Positions 22,701 through 34,754 of a stretch of 64,000 bases of DNA are shown in pieces (position 1 is the stretch's first letter; each line of letters begins with the position of its first letter). The stretch lies in the NCBI RefSeq assembly GCF_000143415.4, contig NW_003314268.1:1844672-1908671 (forward strand), read 5' to 3'. The translations under genes and the position numbers were made by a program. Source of the DNA: Selaginella moellendorffii (taxonomy: Eukaryota > Streptophyta > Lycopodiopsida > Selaginellales > Selaginellaceae). Below the pieces are notes generated by a model. That model was given only the letters and a program-made list of their open reading frames with translations. It was not told the DNA's origin and made no database searches.

Positions 22701-22980
22701 AATAGTTACCAAGCCTCAATATTTAATTGACTCATCTGGCCATGGAATCCCACAGTGAAAAATTCCATTTATAGAAGATCATGTAGCACTCAGAGTTTTA
22801 AATGTTATATTATGTTATAAGTGAAATTTATTATATTATTTATTATGTTATATTTTTAAAATGGATTTTGAATATAAATATTATATTATGTTATGTTAAC
22901 CATGTATGTTATAATTATGATTATATTAAAATTATAATTATGATTTCAAATTTTTGAAATACTAAAACATTAAGAATAAA
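19740..22980. other. AT-rich intergenic DNA with one further repeat block
   Basis: No convincing gene. Minus-strand open frames at 20476-21028 overlap in two frames and show no recognisable domain. 21715-21805 is a diverged copy of the 19045 repeat ending ACACTCCCAGC. 21830-22960 is very AT-rich. Confidence 0.45.
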
Positions 22981-22988
22981 CATGATGC

Positions 22989-23005
22989 TCCCAGCGTAGC
23001 TGGGA
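22989..23005. repeat. Dispersed palindrome TCCCAGC-GTA-GCTGGGA
   Basis: A 7-bp perfect inverted repeat with a 3-bp loop, preceded by a remnant of the ~95-bp repeat. Others lie at 19692-19708, 25687-25703 (one mismatch) and 26915-26931. Confidence 0.7.
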
Positions 23006-23261
23006 CTTTTGCTAGTACTTCTTTATTTGAAAGTGCTATTGGCATCGGGGGATAGATATTCTCTTACCCTTAGATTTTTAGGATGGATGGCTTAGATGTA
23101 ACACTCTCTTAAAACAGTTATGGCTTTTCATATATCTAAGGGTTTTATGTTTGACTCTCATATATCATTGTGCAGCATTGGGAACGAGATTGTGAGCCCC
23201 TTGAAAATACCATTTTCCTCAATTTGGTACACAATTTTTTTGTTTCAGATACACTATGGTG

Positions 23262-24165
23262 GCTTGATTATTCACTTATGATAAGTTTCTTTCTCGCAGG
23301 TGGACACATTCGTATGATCCTGGCGCTTACAGGACAAAATACTTCTATGTTGGCAGCTTTTACAGCCATCCTTTTTCATTTCCTATTTCATGTTACAGGT
23401 AATTCGTAATCACAGCAGAAGCAGCAGTATCACCAGCAAGATGCACTCAAGGCTGTGCAAAAATTCTCCACCAGTATTTTGGGAATGTTTACATGTACGT
23501 AGTGGCAATGTCAAGGTTAGTGAGCAGGTTGGTGCGAGGTATAGGTGGTTGGTACAGGGATGAAGATCTCATGAGGGACAGGGAAAAAAGAGCTTGTGGG
23601 GTCGGCCATCACCCACGAGCAGTGGAATACGTTTTTAAGATATACTATGGTGGCTTAAATCTTCACTTATGGTAAGCTTCTTTCTTGCAGGTGGACACAT
23701 TCGTACAATTCTGGCACTTACAGATACCAAAATGCTTCTATGTTTGCAGCGTTTACAGCCATCCTTTCTTTGTGATTACATAGTGGGATATTTTTTTCAG
23801 ACAAAGTCAGTTATGATTTTGGGATACAGGAAATCATCGTGCTTTTTATGTTTTGCTATCAGAGCTGAAGTAAGTTCTTTGGTTGGGGTATGTTTTTGTG
23901 TTACAGATTTTAATTGTAGTATATTAATGGCAAGTATAGAACTGATTTTATGCTACAGGTAAGTCAGAAGAATCATGGCAACAATAGCAACATCACCAGT
24001 GAGATGCACTCAAAGCTGCACAAGAATTCTCCACCAGTATGAACGGTCACATGTACGTACATCAGTGAGCAGGTTGGTACAAGGGACAGGTATTGAAATC
24101 TCACAAGGGACAGGGAAAAAGATCTTGTGGTGTCAGTCACCGCCCATGAGCAATGGAATACGTTT
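23262..24165 (+). repeat. Tandem duplication of a ~400-500 bp unit
   Basis: 23262-23640 and 23645-24165 align in the same order: an ACTATGGTGGCTT block, a TTTCTTGCAGGTGGACACAT block, CTTTACAGCCATCCTTT, AGATGCACTCAA, AATTCTCCACCAGTAT, GTGAGCAGGTTGGT and GTGGAATACGTTTTT or its variant. The second copy has an extra ~140 bp. The TTGCAG before GGTGGACAC looks like a 3' splice site, so the unit may once have held an exon, but no domain is recognisable. Confidence 0.75.
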
Positions 24166-24354
24166 TTCAAGCTTCATGAAGGAAGACTCAAGTCTGGAGA
24201 AAGAAGGTAAAAAACAATTTCTTTCAGAGGTGGAAGGATTGAAGAGGAATCTCATGAGCAAGGTTGCTAGCTTCAATCCAGCCCGATTGACAGTTATGAT
24301 GAAAATACACAAAGATATAAAAGGAAGAAGTTTGGTTTTGTTTGTTTCCATTTC
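24166..24354 (+). other. Unrecognised coding-like segment running into the gap
   Basis: One frame reads SFMKEDSSLEKEGKKQF, EVEGLKRNLMSKVASFNP and MMKIHKDIKGR, charged and helix-like, and runs into the N gap at 24355. It could be part of an exon; I do not recognise it. Confidence 0.25.
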
Positions 24355-24454
24355 NNNNNNNNNNNNNNNNNNNNNNNNNNNNNNNNNNNNNNNNNNNNNN
24401 NNNNNNNNNNNNNNNNNNNNNNNNNNNNNNNNNNNNNNNNNNNNNNNNNNNNNN
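24355..24454. other. Assembly gap (100 N)
   Basis: Exactly 100 undetermined bases, a conventional scaffold gap size, so the true distance is unknown. Any reading frame across it is meaningless. Confidence 0.98.
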
Positions 24455-25360
24455 TCCAGTTTGAGCAGTTTGTGGTGGTTTAGTAGAGGAGGCTGAAGTA
24501 TCCTTACTGCCCTCCTCACATCACCAGAACAAAGGTATTGATTTATGTTATTCATAACTCTTTAGTATGATCTTTATTCTAAAATTATTTCTTGTGTTAG
24601 GAGTGTAAGAAGTTCTGTGTGGTTCTCCTCCCCGAAAGACAATACTTTGTTGCCAGAGAATTTCAAACTATTGGAAGTTCCATTGTTTGTTTGGCAGTTC
24701 CATTCTTTCTTTTTATTTTTTCTTATTTTCCTCTATTAACTTACTATGAGTGGCTCTTTATTGTTTCAAATGTTTTGTCGTTGATATGTAGATACACTCT
24801 CTCAGGTGTATAAAAGTGAAAGAGAAAGAGAGAAAAACAAACCTGCCAATGTACACTTATCAAAAGATCAATAGAATAGCCTCAATATGTACCAAGAAGA
24901 GTTGAGTATCAATGAACATTTGATAATTACCACCAGGAGAAAAAGCTTATAGTTTTCTTTTAATTTTCGTAAGTTGTGACTCTTTGTGCTCATTTTTAGA
25001 TTGAAATTTTGTGACTATGTGAGTGCCTACAACTGCACATAGCAATTCTAAATAGCTTCTACGAGTCTTCAAAAAAACCGTCTGCTTCATGTGCCTGCAA
25101 TGTAAAAAAAAAACTCTCATCTAGTCTGTTGCTCTCTCCCCAATGTTCACTGAGAAATGTGTACTCTTTCTTTTCCTTTCATGATCACTTGAATCCTTAT
25201 AGTTTAGTTTATAGAGCTTTTTGATACTGCTGGGTTTTCACTTAGCAATCTTCTGTGAAGAAAAAAGTGCTGAAGTACCTTCAATCATACATGAATGTGC
25301 ATGATGACTGTGATTTCGTGTCTCAAATTGGTCATGAGAAAAAAAAATCAGTGCAGGAGA
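24455..25360. other. No gene seen
   Basis: AT-rich, with pyrimidine tracts and short open frames only. Confidence 0.4.
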
Positions 25361-25367
25361 GAAATGA

Positions 25368-25571
25368 TTAAAATGAAATGTAGAATAAGGTAAAGCAGTA
25401 GAATGCATAGATTGCAATCAAAGCTGCAAGTTTTAGAAACAAACTATAGAATAAACATGCTAAGACTGGAGTAAAAGGCTGTCTCTGGTGACCAAAAACC
25501 AAAGCCTCAATAATCCAGAGGAGAAAATGGATAAAGTGAAAGGCCATGATGAACAAGAGCATTGGCAACAT
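25368..25571 (-). other. Short hydrophobic open frame, function unknown
   Basis: About 67 residues, strongly hydrophobic with two likely membrane spans (MLPMLLFIMAFHFIHFLLW and a second starting ACLFYSLFLKLAALIA) around a polar FGHQRQPF turn. It could be a membrane-protein exon or a chance frame in A/T-rich DNA. It lies downstream, on the same strand, of the coding-like segment at 26230-26560. I do not recognise a family. Confidence 0.2.
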
Positions 25572-25686
25572 AAGTGGTCATTTCGGGCATGTAATCAAAC
25601 ACTTGCCTGGCTCTCCTCACAGAAAGCAATAAAACAGAAACAGATTGAACAATGCCAACGCCAAAGCCAATGCCATTCTCTGCTTC

Positions 25687-25703
25687 TCCTAGCGTAGCTG
25701 GGA
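25687..25703. repeat. Dispersed palindrome, one mismatch
   Basis: TCCTAGC-GTA-GCTGGGA, a variant of the motif at 22989, followed by TCC as at 26931. Confidence 0.6.
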
Positions 25704-26229
25704 TCCTTGCAATTCTTTCTATGGAGTAAATGACATCCGAAATGACTCCTTTTATAAGAACCTACAGAGTTCTAAGATTTAGTATTTAAAAAACTCTGAT
25801 ACCTCAGACTTAACAGCCCTTACCACCGAGTTGAAACTTGAAGTCCCTCTAATCAACAGCTTATTCCCGTTTAGAAAGTTTTGTTAGAAAAAAAACAGTG
25901 TTTTTGTTTATACAAAACCATTGTTTACAGTGTTTAGTGTTTGGTCTTTGAGAAGCTGTTGTTGGTCCCACAACTAAAGCAAGCATATGCCAATGCATCT
26001 CTGGAACTTGCCTGGGAGCTTGGTTGCGGATCCACTCCACTAGGAACTCCTTGTCCTTTGCAATCAAACCAGCAGATGCAACTGTGTAGCATGCAGCGAT
26101 CTAACAAGTTGTTTCTTTTTTTTTTTTTTTTCCTATTTCAGTGTTCATTGAGAAGCATATAGCAAGCTCCAACTTCCAGGAATCCACCGAATCCTGTCTG
26201 CCATTACTGCTCCTCATTCCTATGCTTGT

Positions 26230-26560
26230 AGCTCTCCTTCCCATAAGGGCCGTCTTTGGTGCCACGGCCTTTACCGGTCCACACAAAAGTCTTTTAGCAG
26301 TTTCTTAACATCAAATGCTTTATGGCATGCAAGAAGTTCCTCTGTGAAAAGAACCCCCAGACTGCCTTTGGTGTGTTCCAACTGAACTCAATATCCATAT
26401 TGAGCAGAATAAAGCCACTTGGGTCCTCAATAAACTTCCACCACCTCTCTTCAATTTCTTCTTGCCACTTTACAGAAAGTCACTGAAAAAATCTAAGATT
26501 CTGTAGAACTTCATTGGTTAAAACTCGGACAAGAAATCTAGAAGAAAAAGCCAACTTTTG
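26230..26560 (-). pseudogene. Unrecognised coding-like segment with one stop
   Basis: One minus-strand frame gives aromatic-rich, protein-like text: WQEEIEERWWKFIEDPSGF, DIEFSWNTPKAVWGFFSQ, RNFLHAIKHLMLRN, a stop, then KTFVWTGKGRGTKDGPYG and KESYKHRNEEQ. The composition is unlike the neighbouring AT-rich DNA, suggesting a host or transposon exon remnant. No family is assigned. Confidence 0.3.
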
Positions 26561-26914
26561 AATGCTTTTTTTTTTTTATCCTGGTCCTTTGATCTAAAAC
26601 CAAGTGGGTTATGTTAGAACACCTGAAACCTCCCTTGACATCAAGCTTTCAAGTAGATGTTGTAACTTTTGATTATGGATTTTTTTATGCTCCATCTCCA
26701 AGATGATGAATTTAGAATCTTGGAACTTTCTAAGTGGGCATTTGCTTTCATTTCAAGTACAAGACTTGCAAAATAAATGAAGCTAGCTTTTATTAATTAC
26801 AAAACCTTGCTTTCTAGAGTTCACAGCTATAACTTTCAACAGATTGTTTTAAAATGCTTACTCTTGATGCTAAAATGCTTGAAAATTTAATGTGCCCAAA
26901 ATATTTTGTCCTTC

Positions 26915-26931
26915 TCCCAGTAGAGCTGGGA
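26915..26931. repeat. Dispersed palindrome, variant loop
   Basis: TCCCAG-TAGA-GCTGGGA, same family as 22989. Confidence 0.6.
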
Positions 26932-27463
26932 TCCTAGCTAGTTATCCCTATTACATTTGGAATCCCTCATAGCCCCCCCACTTGAGAAATACATACTTTG
27001 GGCTTTCACCCTTAGCATTCAGGAGTTAGTCTCTAGGACATGCATGAAAATTTACTAAATATAGAATAGTGTTAGATCACAAATCAAGGAGTAGAAACAA
27101 CACCATAAGGTTCAAGATACTCTCTACATTCTATAGATATGCCTCTTGGGTGGATCTAGGCACTTACAATAAATAGCATATAGATCCAAAATGGAACTAA
27201 CACATGAGGCATGATAACAAGTGTGTTTAATAGACACAATAAGCTATTATGTAATGATATTGAGGGACTAGACTTAGTATCATGGGAGTTCTTGCCAAGC
27301 CAGTGCAAGACAGAGCAAAAAAAAAACCAATAAGATGGGCTAAGCATGCTTGGCTAAATAGACTCTTAAAAATTCCTTCCTTATGCTCATTCAGCCAAAT
27401 ATAGATACTAAGTCCAGTTTACTAACACTTGGACAAAAGGGGCTGATAAAAGGAATTAGTAGT

Positions 27464-27710
27464 ATCGATTTCTTGCCATCATGGCAGTAAGGAGAGAGTG
27501 TCTGTTTAGCAGTATTGATTTCTTGCCGTCATGGTAGTAAAGAGAGAGTATCTGTAAGTACTTGTCAACTAAAAGATACTTACAAACACTCTCTGATAGA
27601 AAGATACTTGTCGACCAATCTCTCTTACCAGAGAGACTAGTAAGGACTGGTTGACAAGTATTGTTGACTAGTAAGGATTGGTCGACAAGTATCTTTCAAT
27701 TCCCAAAGTC
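27464..27710 (+). repeat. Local short repeats
   Basis: TTTCTTGCC-TCATGG-AGTAA-GAGAGAGT appears at about 27470-27500 and 27520-27555. GACTAGTAAGGA(C/T)TGGT(T/C)GACAAGTAT appears at about 27627-27660 and 27665-27695. No coding potential. Confidence 0.6.
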
Positions 27711-28298
27711 ATATTCACGAAACTCTCCGCCCCTTGAGGAAGATCGACGTCCTCATTGATACATACCTGAATCTAGCAAATCGTCAAGGAAACAACTCCA
27801 AAAGTTAATAGAAAGCACACTATATGGGAAAGCACACCGACTTAACAACATTAAGACTCAGACACCCTTCGGCTGTCACTGATAAAGAAATGACTAATAG
27901 AGTTAGCCATCCATGCTACTTCAAGTAGCACTCAACTTACAAAAGAATGATACATCCTTGCCTATAGGGACATAAAGAGGGAGCTAGAGGCCTAACTCCC
28001 CTAAGCAAGAATCAACCCCGTTGAGAAGATTTAGATAATTATTATAAATTGGTAGATGAAATTGTTTACACAACCATGCCCCTTTTCAAAAATGAGTCAA
28101 TAAGAGAGAGGTGGGGCCTTGTGATCAATCTATAATAGTTATCCCCATGGTTATGGATTAAACCTGTGCACCAAAGTGTTAAAGTCAACTTGCCAAAACT
28201 GACCCAAGAGCTAATGAATGACAAAAACAAAACTTTGGATTTTATAGAGATATATTACTTTATTGTGTTGCAAGAGTTTTTACAAGATTTACAAATAA

Positions 28299-29915
28299 CT
28301 ACTTTTTATTATGATTCTCATATTCCATGACAAGCTCACAGACATGTGTAAGGTGACTAAAAGGTTCCCAAGTAGATTCACACATTAGGTAACCCTTCCA
28401 CTTAACAAGATACTTTTGACATTTAGAAGGTTTAACCCAGTGTGTACCTAAAATAGCTTCCACTTCGTACTTAGTTTCACCATCAACAACATCTAGAGCT
28501 GGGCAAACATCCTTAGAGCGGCCAAAATCCTCATGATATGGGGCCAGTAAACTGACATGAAACACATTATAAAGTTGGATATCTCTTGTGGAATATCTAA
28601 CTAATCGAATACATCACCAATTTGCTTTAATACTCGATAGAGCCCAACATATTTTGGTAATAGCTTCTGAGACAAAGATCCTTGACATTCAAGTTTCAGA
28701 AAGATAGCCACACTTGATCTTTTATTTGATAGCATACATCCTAATAATGTTAATCCTTATCACGTTGATACTTATTTGGCGCTTTGCCCATCACCTCAGT
28801 AGCTCTAGACCAACCTTGGCGTAGCTGCTCCACATAAATCTCAACGGTCAGGACAAACACTTCGGACATTGGTTTCGGTATAACAATCTGTTAAAGAACC
28901 CCACAAGCATTCCCTTGCTGCATCTCCTATGGAGAACAGCCAATAGTGCTATGAAATGTGTTATTTTAATAGATTTCTACTATGTCTAAATGCTCAACCA
29001 AGTGGCATTGGTTTGCCACGACATAGTACTGCAGATAATCCTCAACTTTAGCATTCACACATTCAATCTGCCCATTAGTTTGAGGATGATAAATTGTACT
29101 AAACTTCAACTTAGTACTAAATAACTAGAATAATATGCCCCAAAACTTCCCTATAAATCTTGAATCTCTATCCAAGATCATCTCTTCAAAAAGACCACAA
29201 ACCTAGATTACTTCATGGAAAAAGAGCTTTACTGCTTGCTTTGCATTCACTATTTCCATAGTTGGATTGAAGTGTGCTATCTTCGACAATCGATCAACAA
29301 CCACCATCAAAGTATCATAACCCTTAGACTTTGGCAAGCAAGTGACAAAATCAAGTGTCACACTGTGAAATGGCCATGCCACTGCTGGAACACACTGCAA
29401 CTTTCTAGTCTATTTCTCAGTTCTTTGCTTACATTGCTAACATATAGGGCAAGAATAGATATAATCTACTATAATACTTCCATACCAAACCAGAAAAATC
29501 CTTTTTACAATAAAGCAAGAGTCTTTCATTTACCACTAGGTCCCACTACTGAAACATCATGATGTTCTCGCAGAAATAACTGTTGCATATCCTTGGATGG
29601 AAGATACACTCTTTTTTGCTTATAAAAAATAAGCCCATCTCAAACTAAAAAGTGAAGTTTCACATTAGCACGACTAGCAACTGTCACTTCTTTGTTATCA
29701 GAGTTCTACTTCACCAACTCCACATGGTGCAAGATTACCTTTGCCAACAAATCACTTCTATATAAAACCCAAATGTCCTCCAACCAATCTAAATTGATTG
29801 TTGATATTGCCCAGAACTGAGCTCAATGACTCAACACATCTAGAACAATATTGTCTTTACCAGGTTTATAGATGATTTCAATATCAAATCTAGCGAACTT
29901 CTCTTGCCAACAATT
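28299..29915 (-). pseudogene. Chromovirus (Ty3/gypsy) RNase H end-integrase-chromodomain
   Basis: On the minus strand, in order: RNase H end (FDIEIIYKPGKDNIV), a degraded zinc region (REHHDVSVVG, CPIC..CKQ), the integrase first Asp (PFHSVTLDFVTCLPKSKG), VVVDRLSKIAHF, the second Asp (MILDRDSRFIGKFW) and the Glu region (HPQTNGQIECVNAKVEDYL). A C-terminal chromodomain at 28299-28480 shows YEVEAILGTHW, YLVKWKGY, then ESTWEPFSHL. In chromoviruses this domain guides integration to particular chromatin marks. Many stops and frameshifts; no gag, RT or LTR nearby, so it is a fragment. Confidence 0.9.
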
Positions 29916-29929
29916 CTTTCCTTACTGTT

Positions 29930-31010
29930 ACAACGGCAGGAGGTTGGTATTGCTAAACCTTTTATTAGTCTCTGTCTAAGCTAATTAAAAAACTAGTCAT
30001 CATATGTGCACTTAGACTGGAAGGGCACTAAAGAAGGAAATCCTAAATTGTTATTTAGTCAAACATACTTGACACAGTGACGAGAAACTTATGTTGTTGG
30101 CTTGCACTTACTAGTGTTGGGAACCCCCGCAATATTGACCTTGGTCCCTTAATATTTGCTAGATGATAGCTAACTGTGTTTACCAAACACCCTCTTAATC
30201 ATGCACCCTCTCATTCAATCCCAATTGCTATTTATGGAAAGTGTCTAAATTTGCTAAGCCCAAAGCGTGTGTTCCTCATAGAGGAGGGGGCTATGAGGGG
30301 TTCCAAATGTATAGTAGGGATAGTGGGTACGTCAAGCATAGCCGACTAATCTGACTAACCTGAGGCATAGTCTAGCTCTCACTTGCGTGCTTGTCCTTGT
30401 TCTGTGTCTGGCTTGAGTCTAAGCCCAAGTTGCATACCATGTTAGTTGGTGAAGTACCCATGTCCTTGCATTAGGCCACTGGTATGCTGAAAAAGTGCCA
30501 AACTCCATTTGGCTCTGTTTTGTGTTTGGTCCTAGTATTGGGATATTAAATGCTTTAAGATTGTTCTAAATTGCTTTGTGCTCCTATCCCTTCACTCCTT
30601 GGGCTGTATGTTTGAGTCATTTCGTGCTCCAATGCCTTTGCTCATTGGTTCTATGTTTAGGAGTTTGGCTTTGTTCTTTTGTTCTGTGGCCTAATGCCCT
30701 GAAACTTAGATTCCACACCATTGTCCTTTGGACATATGGCATGTAGTATGTGGCACATTGAGGGTTTAGGTTCCACTTTGTGGTTCTCTTATGGTAAATC
30801 ACCATAGGATAAAGGGTAAAAACCACGTGTGATACATTTGGTATTAGAGAATACATTTCAATGAGTGCTATCCAATAAGATTCAGCAACTAATCTCATTG
30901 CATATGTAGAGATAAAAATGATGATTTGAATAGGTACACATTTGGGTCCTAAGACTTTGCAATCGTTCCTGGGGTATAGATTTGGCTACCTTTCTATCCC
31001 ATATTATGTG
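29930..31010 (+). repeat. Dispersed repeat, second copy, with the unoccupied site
   Basis: Direct-orientation paralogue of 7255-8164 plus 13051-13130. At about 30725-30735 (TCCTTTGGACATATGGC) it is continuous where the other copy holds the whole Ty3/gypsy element, so it shows the pre-insertion state. Non-coding. Confidence 0.75.
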
Positions 31011-31089
31011 AGCTTGCTCTTGGGCTCATAAGATGGAATGAGATGTTCCGTTTGCACAAGTTTGTGCTTGGGCTTATAAGTGAGGCACA

Positions 31090-32703
31090 TGTGAGACACA
31101 AATCCCTAAGCCCCAAAGTAGAGCCAAAAGGGTGCCACGTGGTAGTAGTTGAAGCTAAAGCCAAACGAGCGTAAGACATTTGGACTAAAAGCTCTGACTT
31201 GAAAAGTCGAGAATGGGAGTGGAACTCCCAACGAAGTGCTTGAAGAACAAGCACGAACCGAGCAATAAGTGAGTCTCTAGAAAAGGGATACAAAAGGACC
31301 AACACATGACATGTGGAAGTGTCCGAGATGGAGTCTAAAATGGACTTGAGATGGAGTCTGAAATGGGGTTTGAGATGGACCCGAAATGGAGTCCGAGATG
31401 GACCTGAGATGGAGTCTAAGATGGACCCGAGATGGAGTTCGAGATGGAGTTCGAGATGAACCCAAGATGGAGTCTGAGATGGACCCGAGATGGAGTCCGA
31501 AATGGAGTCTGAGATGGACCTGAAATGGAGTCCAAGATGGACTTGAGATGGAGTCTAAGATGGACCCGAAATGGAGTCCAAGATGGAAACGAGACCGAGA
31601 CTGAGACCGAGACCGAGTCCGAGTCTGAGGCCGAGACTGAGACCAAGTTCGAGTCCGAGTCCAAGTTCGAGTCCAAATACTAATAAAGGCTGTTAGGTGA
31701 AAGCCCAAAGCGATCGTCCCCCGGGGGGGGGAGGGGGCTGTGGGGGCCTCCAAAAGTATAGTAGGGAGAGTGTGGGGGTTGGAACCTCGTGGAGCTAGTT
31801 TGGCCAAGAAAGGCTAGTTTGGCCTAGGAAGGCCATACCCAATTGTTGGGTGATGGGATGACCACTGGGAAGTCCAAGGCTAGAGTGAATACGGGCTAAC
31901 AAGCGGGATAGCTTGGTGAACTGTTCAAGAGCCGACTCTAGTTCCCCTGGGAGATCGAATGGTCGATGCTCCCAATCCAAGTGTGGGTGGCACTACTTAC
32001 TTGGATACCTAGCATGGCTCAACAGAACCTCGCTCTAAGCCCATGGCTAGAGCACCCAAAGGCAGAAGGCAGGGAGAGTACCCACGAGACTCCTGTAGAG
32101 CCACGGTGTTCCAAATTGTTGTCCCAAAGTCCCAAACTATGGAAAGGAAGAAAAACAATCCTCTGATGTAATAACCAAGGATACGGTCATGTAGTGAGGA
32201 AGTCCCAGAGGACCGTGGGACTTAGTGGTTGGGCCTGAGGGCCTTGATCCAATGGCAGTGTTGGTGAACACGGCCATGGAAAGAAAGTTACTTAGTGGGG
32301 ACTGGAAAAACGATATTGAGGAAGGCTATCCCCCATGTCTGTAGGCATCCTAAGGATGCTAAGGAGCAGATCTGGGATGATCACTCATGGATGGATGGCC
32401 CAGTCTTTGAGATACAGGATTGTGATGCAAATGGTGTTAGACCACCGGTATGACCAAGGTGAAGGGGCATAGCTTTAGTGTAACAGGTTGATATCTCAGT
32501 GGTACCTTGGGGTGTCGATCATGGGATTGGACACATGGAGCACTTGGACCAAGTGCAAAGGTTAAGTGGCATAGATGCTATTCTCAGGGATAGCAAGCCC
32601 CAAATCTGGAATAAGACTTATGGAAGTTGTGAGTGAGACTCCTCCAAGTTTTCGGAGGTGTAGTTAAGTGACTAAAGTAGAATGGAAAATTTAGTCTCTT
32701 ACA
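31090..32703 (+). mobile_element. Minisatellite-bearing solo-LTR-like element, copy 2
   Basis: Starts TGTGAGACACAAATCCC and ends TTAGTCTCTTACA (TG...CA), flanked by GCACA at 31085-31089 and 32704-32708. The minisatellite occupies about 31320-31680. The 3' part is longer than in copy 1 (it includes a GGCTAGTTTGGCC block near 31810) and shares the final GGAGGTGTAGTTAAGTGAC block. No coding domains. Confidence 0.85.
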
Positions 32704-32708
32704 GCACA

Positions 32709-33020
32709 TTAGCAACTCAAGGTTACACTTTGAGTTGGCAGGATTAATATTAACCTATCGGTGGTTCCATGAGTTGTTCCATGTACTATTGGTAAAAGTA
32801 AACCTCCCCTAGATTTGCTATGAGTGGCAAATGAGCCCAGGTAGGTTTTGAGCTCATGAGCTCACAAATTGAGCTCATGACTTCTCAAACACAAGGAAAA
32901 CATTGGTTCGTCCTGAACTAACATCTTTTCATTTTTCAAATTTTGATTTAATCTATATTTCTAAGTAAATTCGACCAATAATATACAAATATAAATATAG
33001 ATTTGAACACTAAAAGCAAT
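32709..33020. other. No gene seen
   Basis: Short AT-rich stretch between the LTR-like element and the SWIM-like remnant; no feature recognised. Confidence 0.4.
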
Positions 33021-33299
33021 CTAGAAACACTTCTCAAGCTCTATAATTGTAAGGCTTGCCTTATGGATATGGTGGTCGACCTTAAAATTTTGGTTTAGTT
33101 CCTGCATAAAAATGTAGATGTGCTTGTAAGCTAAATATACCTTTCCCCTGTACTCCCTCTGTGTAAAATTTAGACAGGTACAGGATGGACTTTCGCAAAT
33201 TCTGATAATGTAGCTCATACCCTTTGACAACTTTGTCGCAACAACAAAATCCTTACCCACGACACTGATGTAATTTATCCTTGTGATTGTGCACTTCAA
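33021..33299 (-). pseudogene. SWIM-type zinc-finger remnant (MULE/FAR1-like?)
   Basis: The 92-residue frame shows SPSCTCLNFTQREYRGKVYL followed by YKHIYIFMQEL. That spacing fits the SWIM pattern C-X-C-Xn-C-X-H with the third Cys replaced by Tyr. SWIM fingers sit near the C-terminus of MULE transposases and FAR1-like proteins. There is no transposase core nearby, so it is a fragment. Moderate to low certainty. Confidence 0.4.
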
Positions 33300-33585
33300 T
33301 GCCTTTGCTAGCTTGATCTTCTTTTGTGCACCTTTTGAAATGGAAGACCTATATTGTATAGCCTTCCCATTTCTAGCTGGTCATGTATGTCGGTTTATTG
33401 TTGACATTGGTGGCATAGCAGTATCAATAGCAATATTTGAGGAAGTCTTCAACTTGAAACCAACTCTCTCCAGACTTTCAATCTCTTCTTTCAAAAGATT
33501 GCAGCTTCACTCAACTAGCCACTCCTTTAGCACAAAATTTGGCTTTGAAATAATTGAGCTGTGGATCCTATTTGTATGAGTAATA

Positions 33586-34754
33586 TGTGAGACACAAAAT
33601 TCCTAGGCTCCAAAGTGGAGCCGAAAGGGTGCCACGTGGTAGTGGCCGAAGCGAAGGCCAAACAAACGTACACGTTTGGACTGAAAACTCTGACTTGAAA
33701 GGTCAAGAGCGGGAGTGGAACTCCCAACAAAATGCTTGAGGAACAAGCACGAAACGAGCAATAAGTGAGGCTCCAAAAAGGAACCCAAAAAGGACCAACA
33801 CATGACACGTGGAAGTGTCCGAGATGGAGTCCGAGATGGACCCGAGTTGAAGTCTGAGATGGAGTCCGAGATGGGCCGAGATGGAGCCCGAGATGAAGTC
33901 CGAGATGGACCGAGACGGAGTCCGAGATGGAGTCCGAGATGAAGTCCGAGATGGACCGAGACGGAGTCCGAGATGGAGTCCGAGATGGAGTCCAAGATGG
34001 AGTCCGAGATGGAGTCTGAGATGGAGTTTGAGATGGACCAAGACGGAGTCCGAGATGGAGTCCAAGAGGGATCCGAGATGGAGTCCGAGATGGACCCAAG
34101 ATGGAGTCCGAGATGGAGTCCAAGATGGACCGAGACGGAGTCTAAGATGGAGTTTGAGATGTACTTGAGATGGAATCCAAGATGGAGTTCGAGAGGGACC
34201 CAAGATGGAGTCCAAGGTCAAGACCGAGACCAGGACCAAGACCGAGCCCGAGCCTGAGTTCGAGTCCGAGTCCGAGTCCGAGTTCGAGTCTTAGAGGGTG
34301 AAAGCCCAAAATGTTCGTCTCCCAGACCCTGGGGGGTTTGGTGAGCTCCAAAAGTATAGTAAGGGGGAGGACTGCAGTGGAGCCAGTTTGGCTAGGAAAG
34401 GCTAGTTTGGCCCAGGAAGGCTGTACTCAGTGTTGGGTGATGAGCTGCCCACTGGGAAGTCCAAGACTAGAGTGAATACGGACCGACAAGCGGGGTAGCT
34501 TGGTGAAGTGTTCAAGAGCCGGCTCTAGTTCCCCCGGGAGATCGAATGGCCGATGCTCCCAATCCAAGTGTGGGTGGCACTACCTACTTGGATACCAAAC
34601 GTGGCTCAACGGAACCTCGCTCTAAGCCCATGGCTAGAGCACCTAAAGGTGGAAAGCGGGAAGAGTACCCATGAGGCTCGCGTAAGGCCACGGTGTTCCG
34701 AAATGTTGTCTCAAAGGTCCAGACTGTGGAAAGGAAGAGGAGTAGTCCTCTGGT
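33586..34754 (+). mobile_element. Minisatellite LTR-like element, copy 3, 3'-truncated
   Basis: Starts TGTGAGACACAAAATTCC; the minisatellite spans about 33820-34290; the 3' section matches copy 1 and copy 2 up to GGAGTAGTCCTCTGGT. It then stops where copy A of the large element begins (34755). The remainder of the 3' end is not found at the far end of copy A. Confidence 0.8.

Noticed and set aside
23975-24555. Open frames on both strands across 24355-24454
   Set aside because: They run through the N gap, so length and frame are artefacts.
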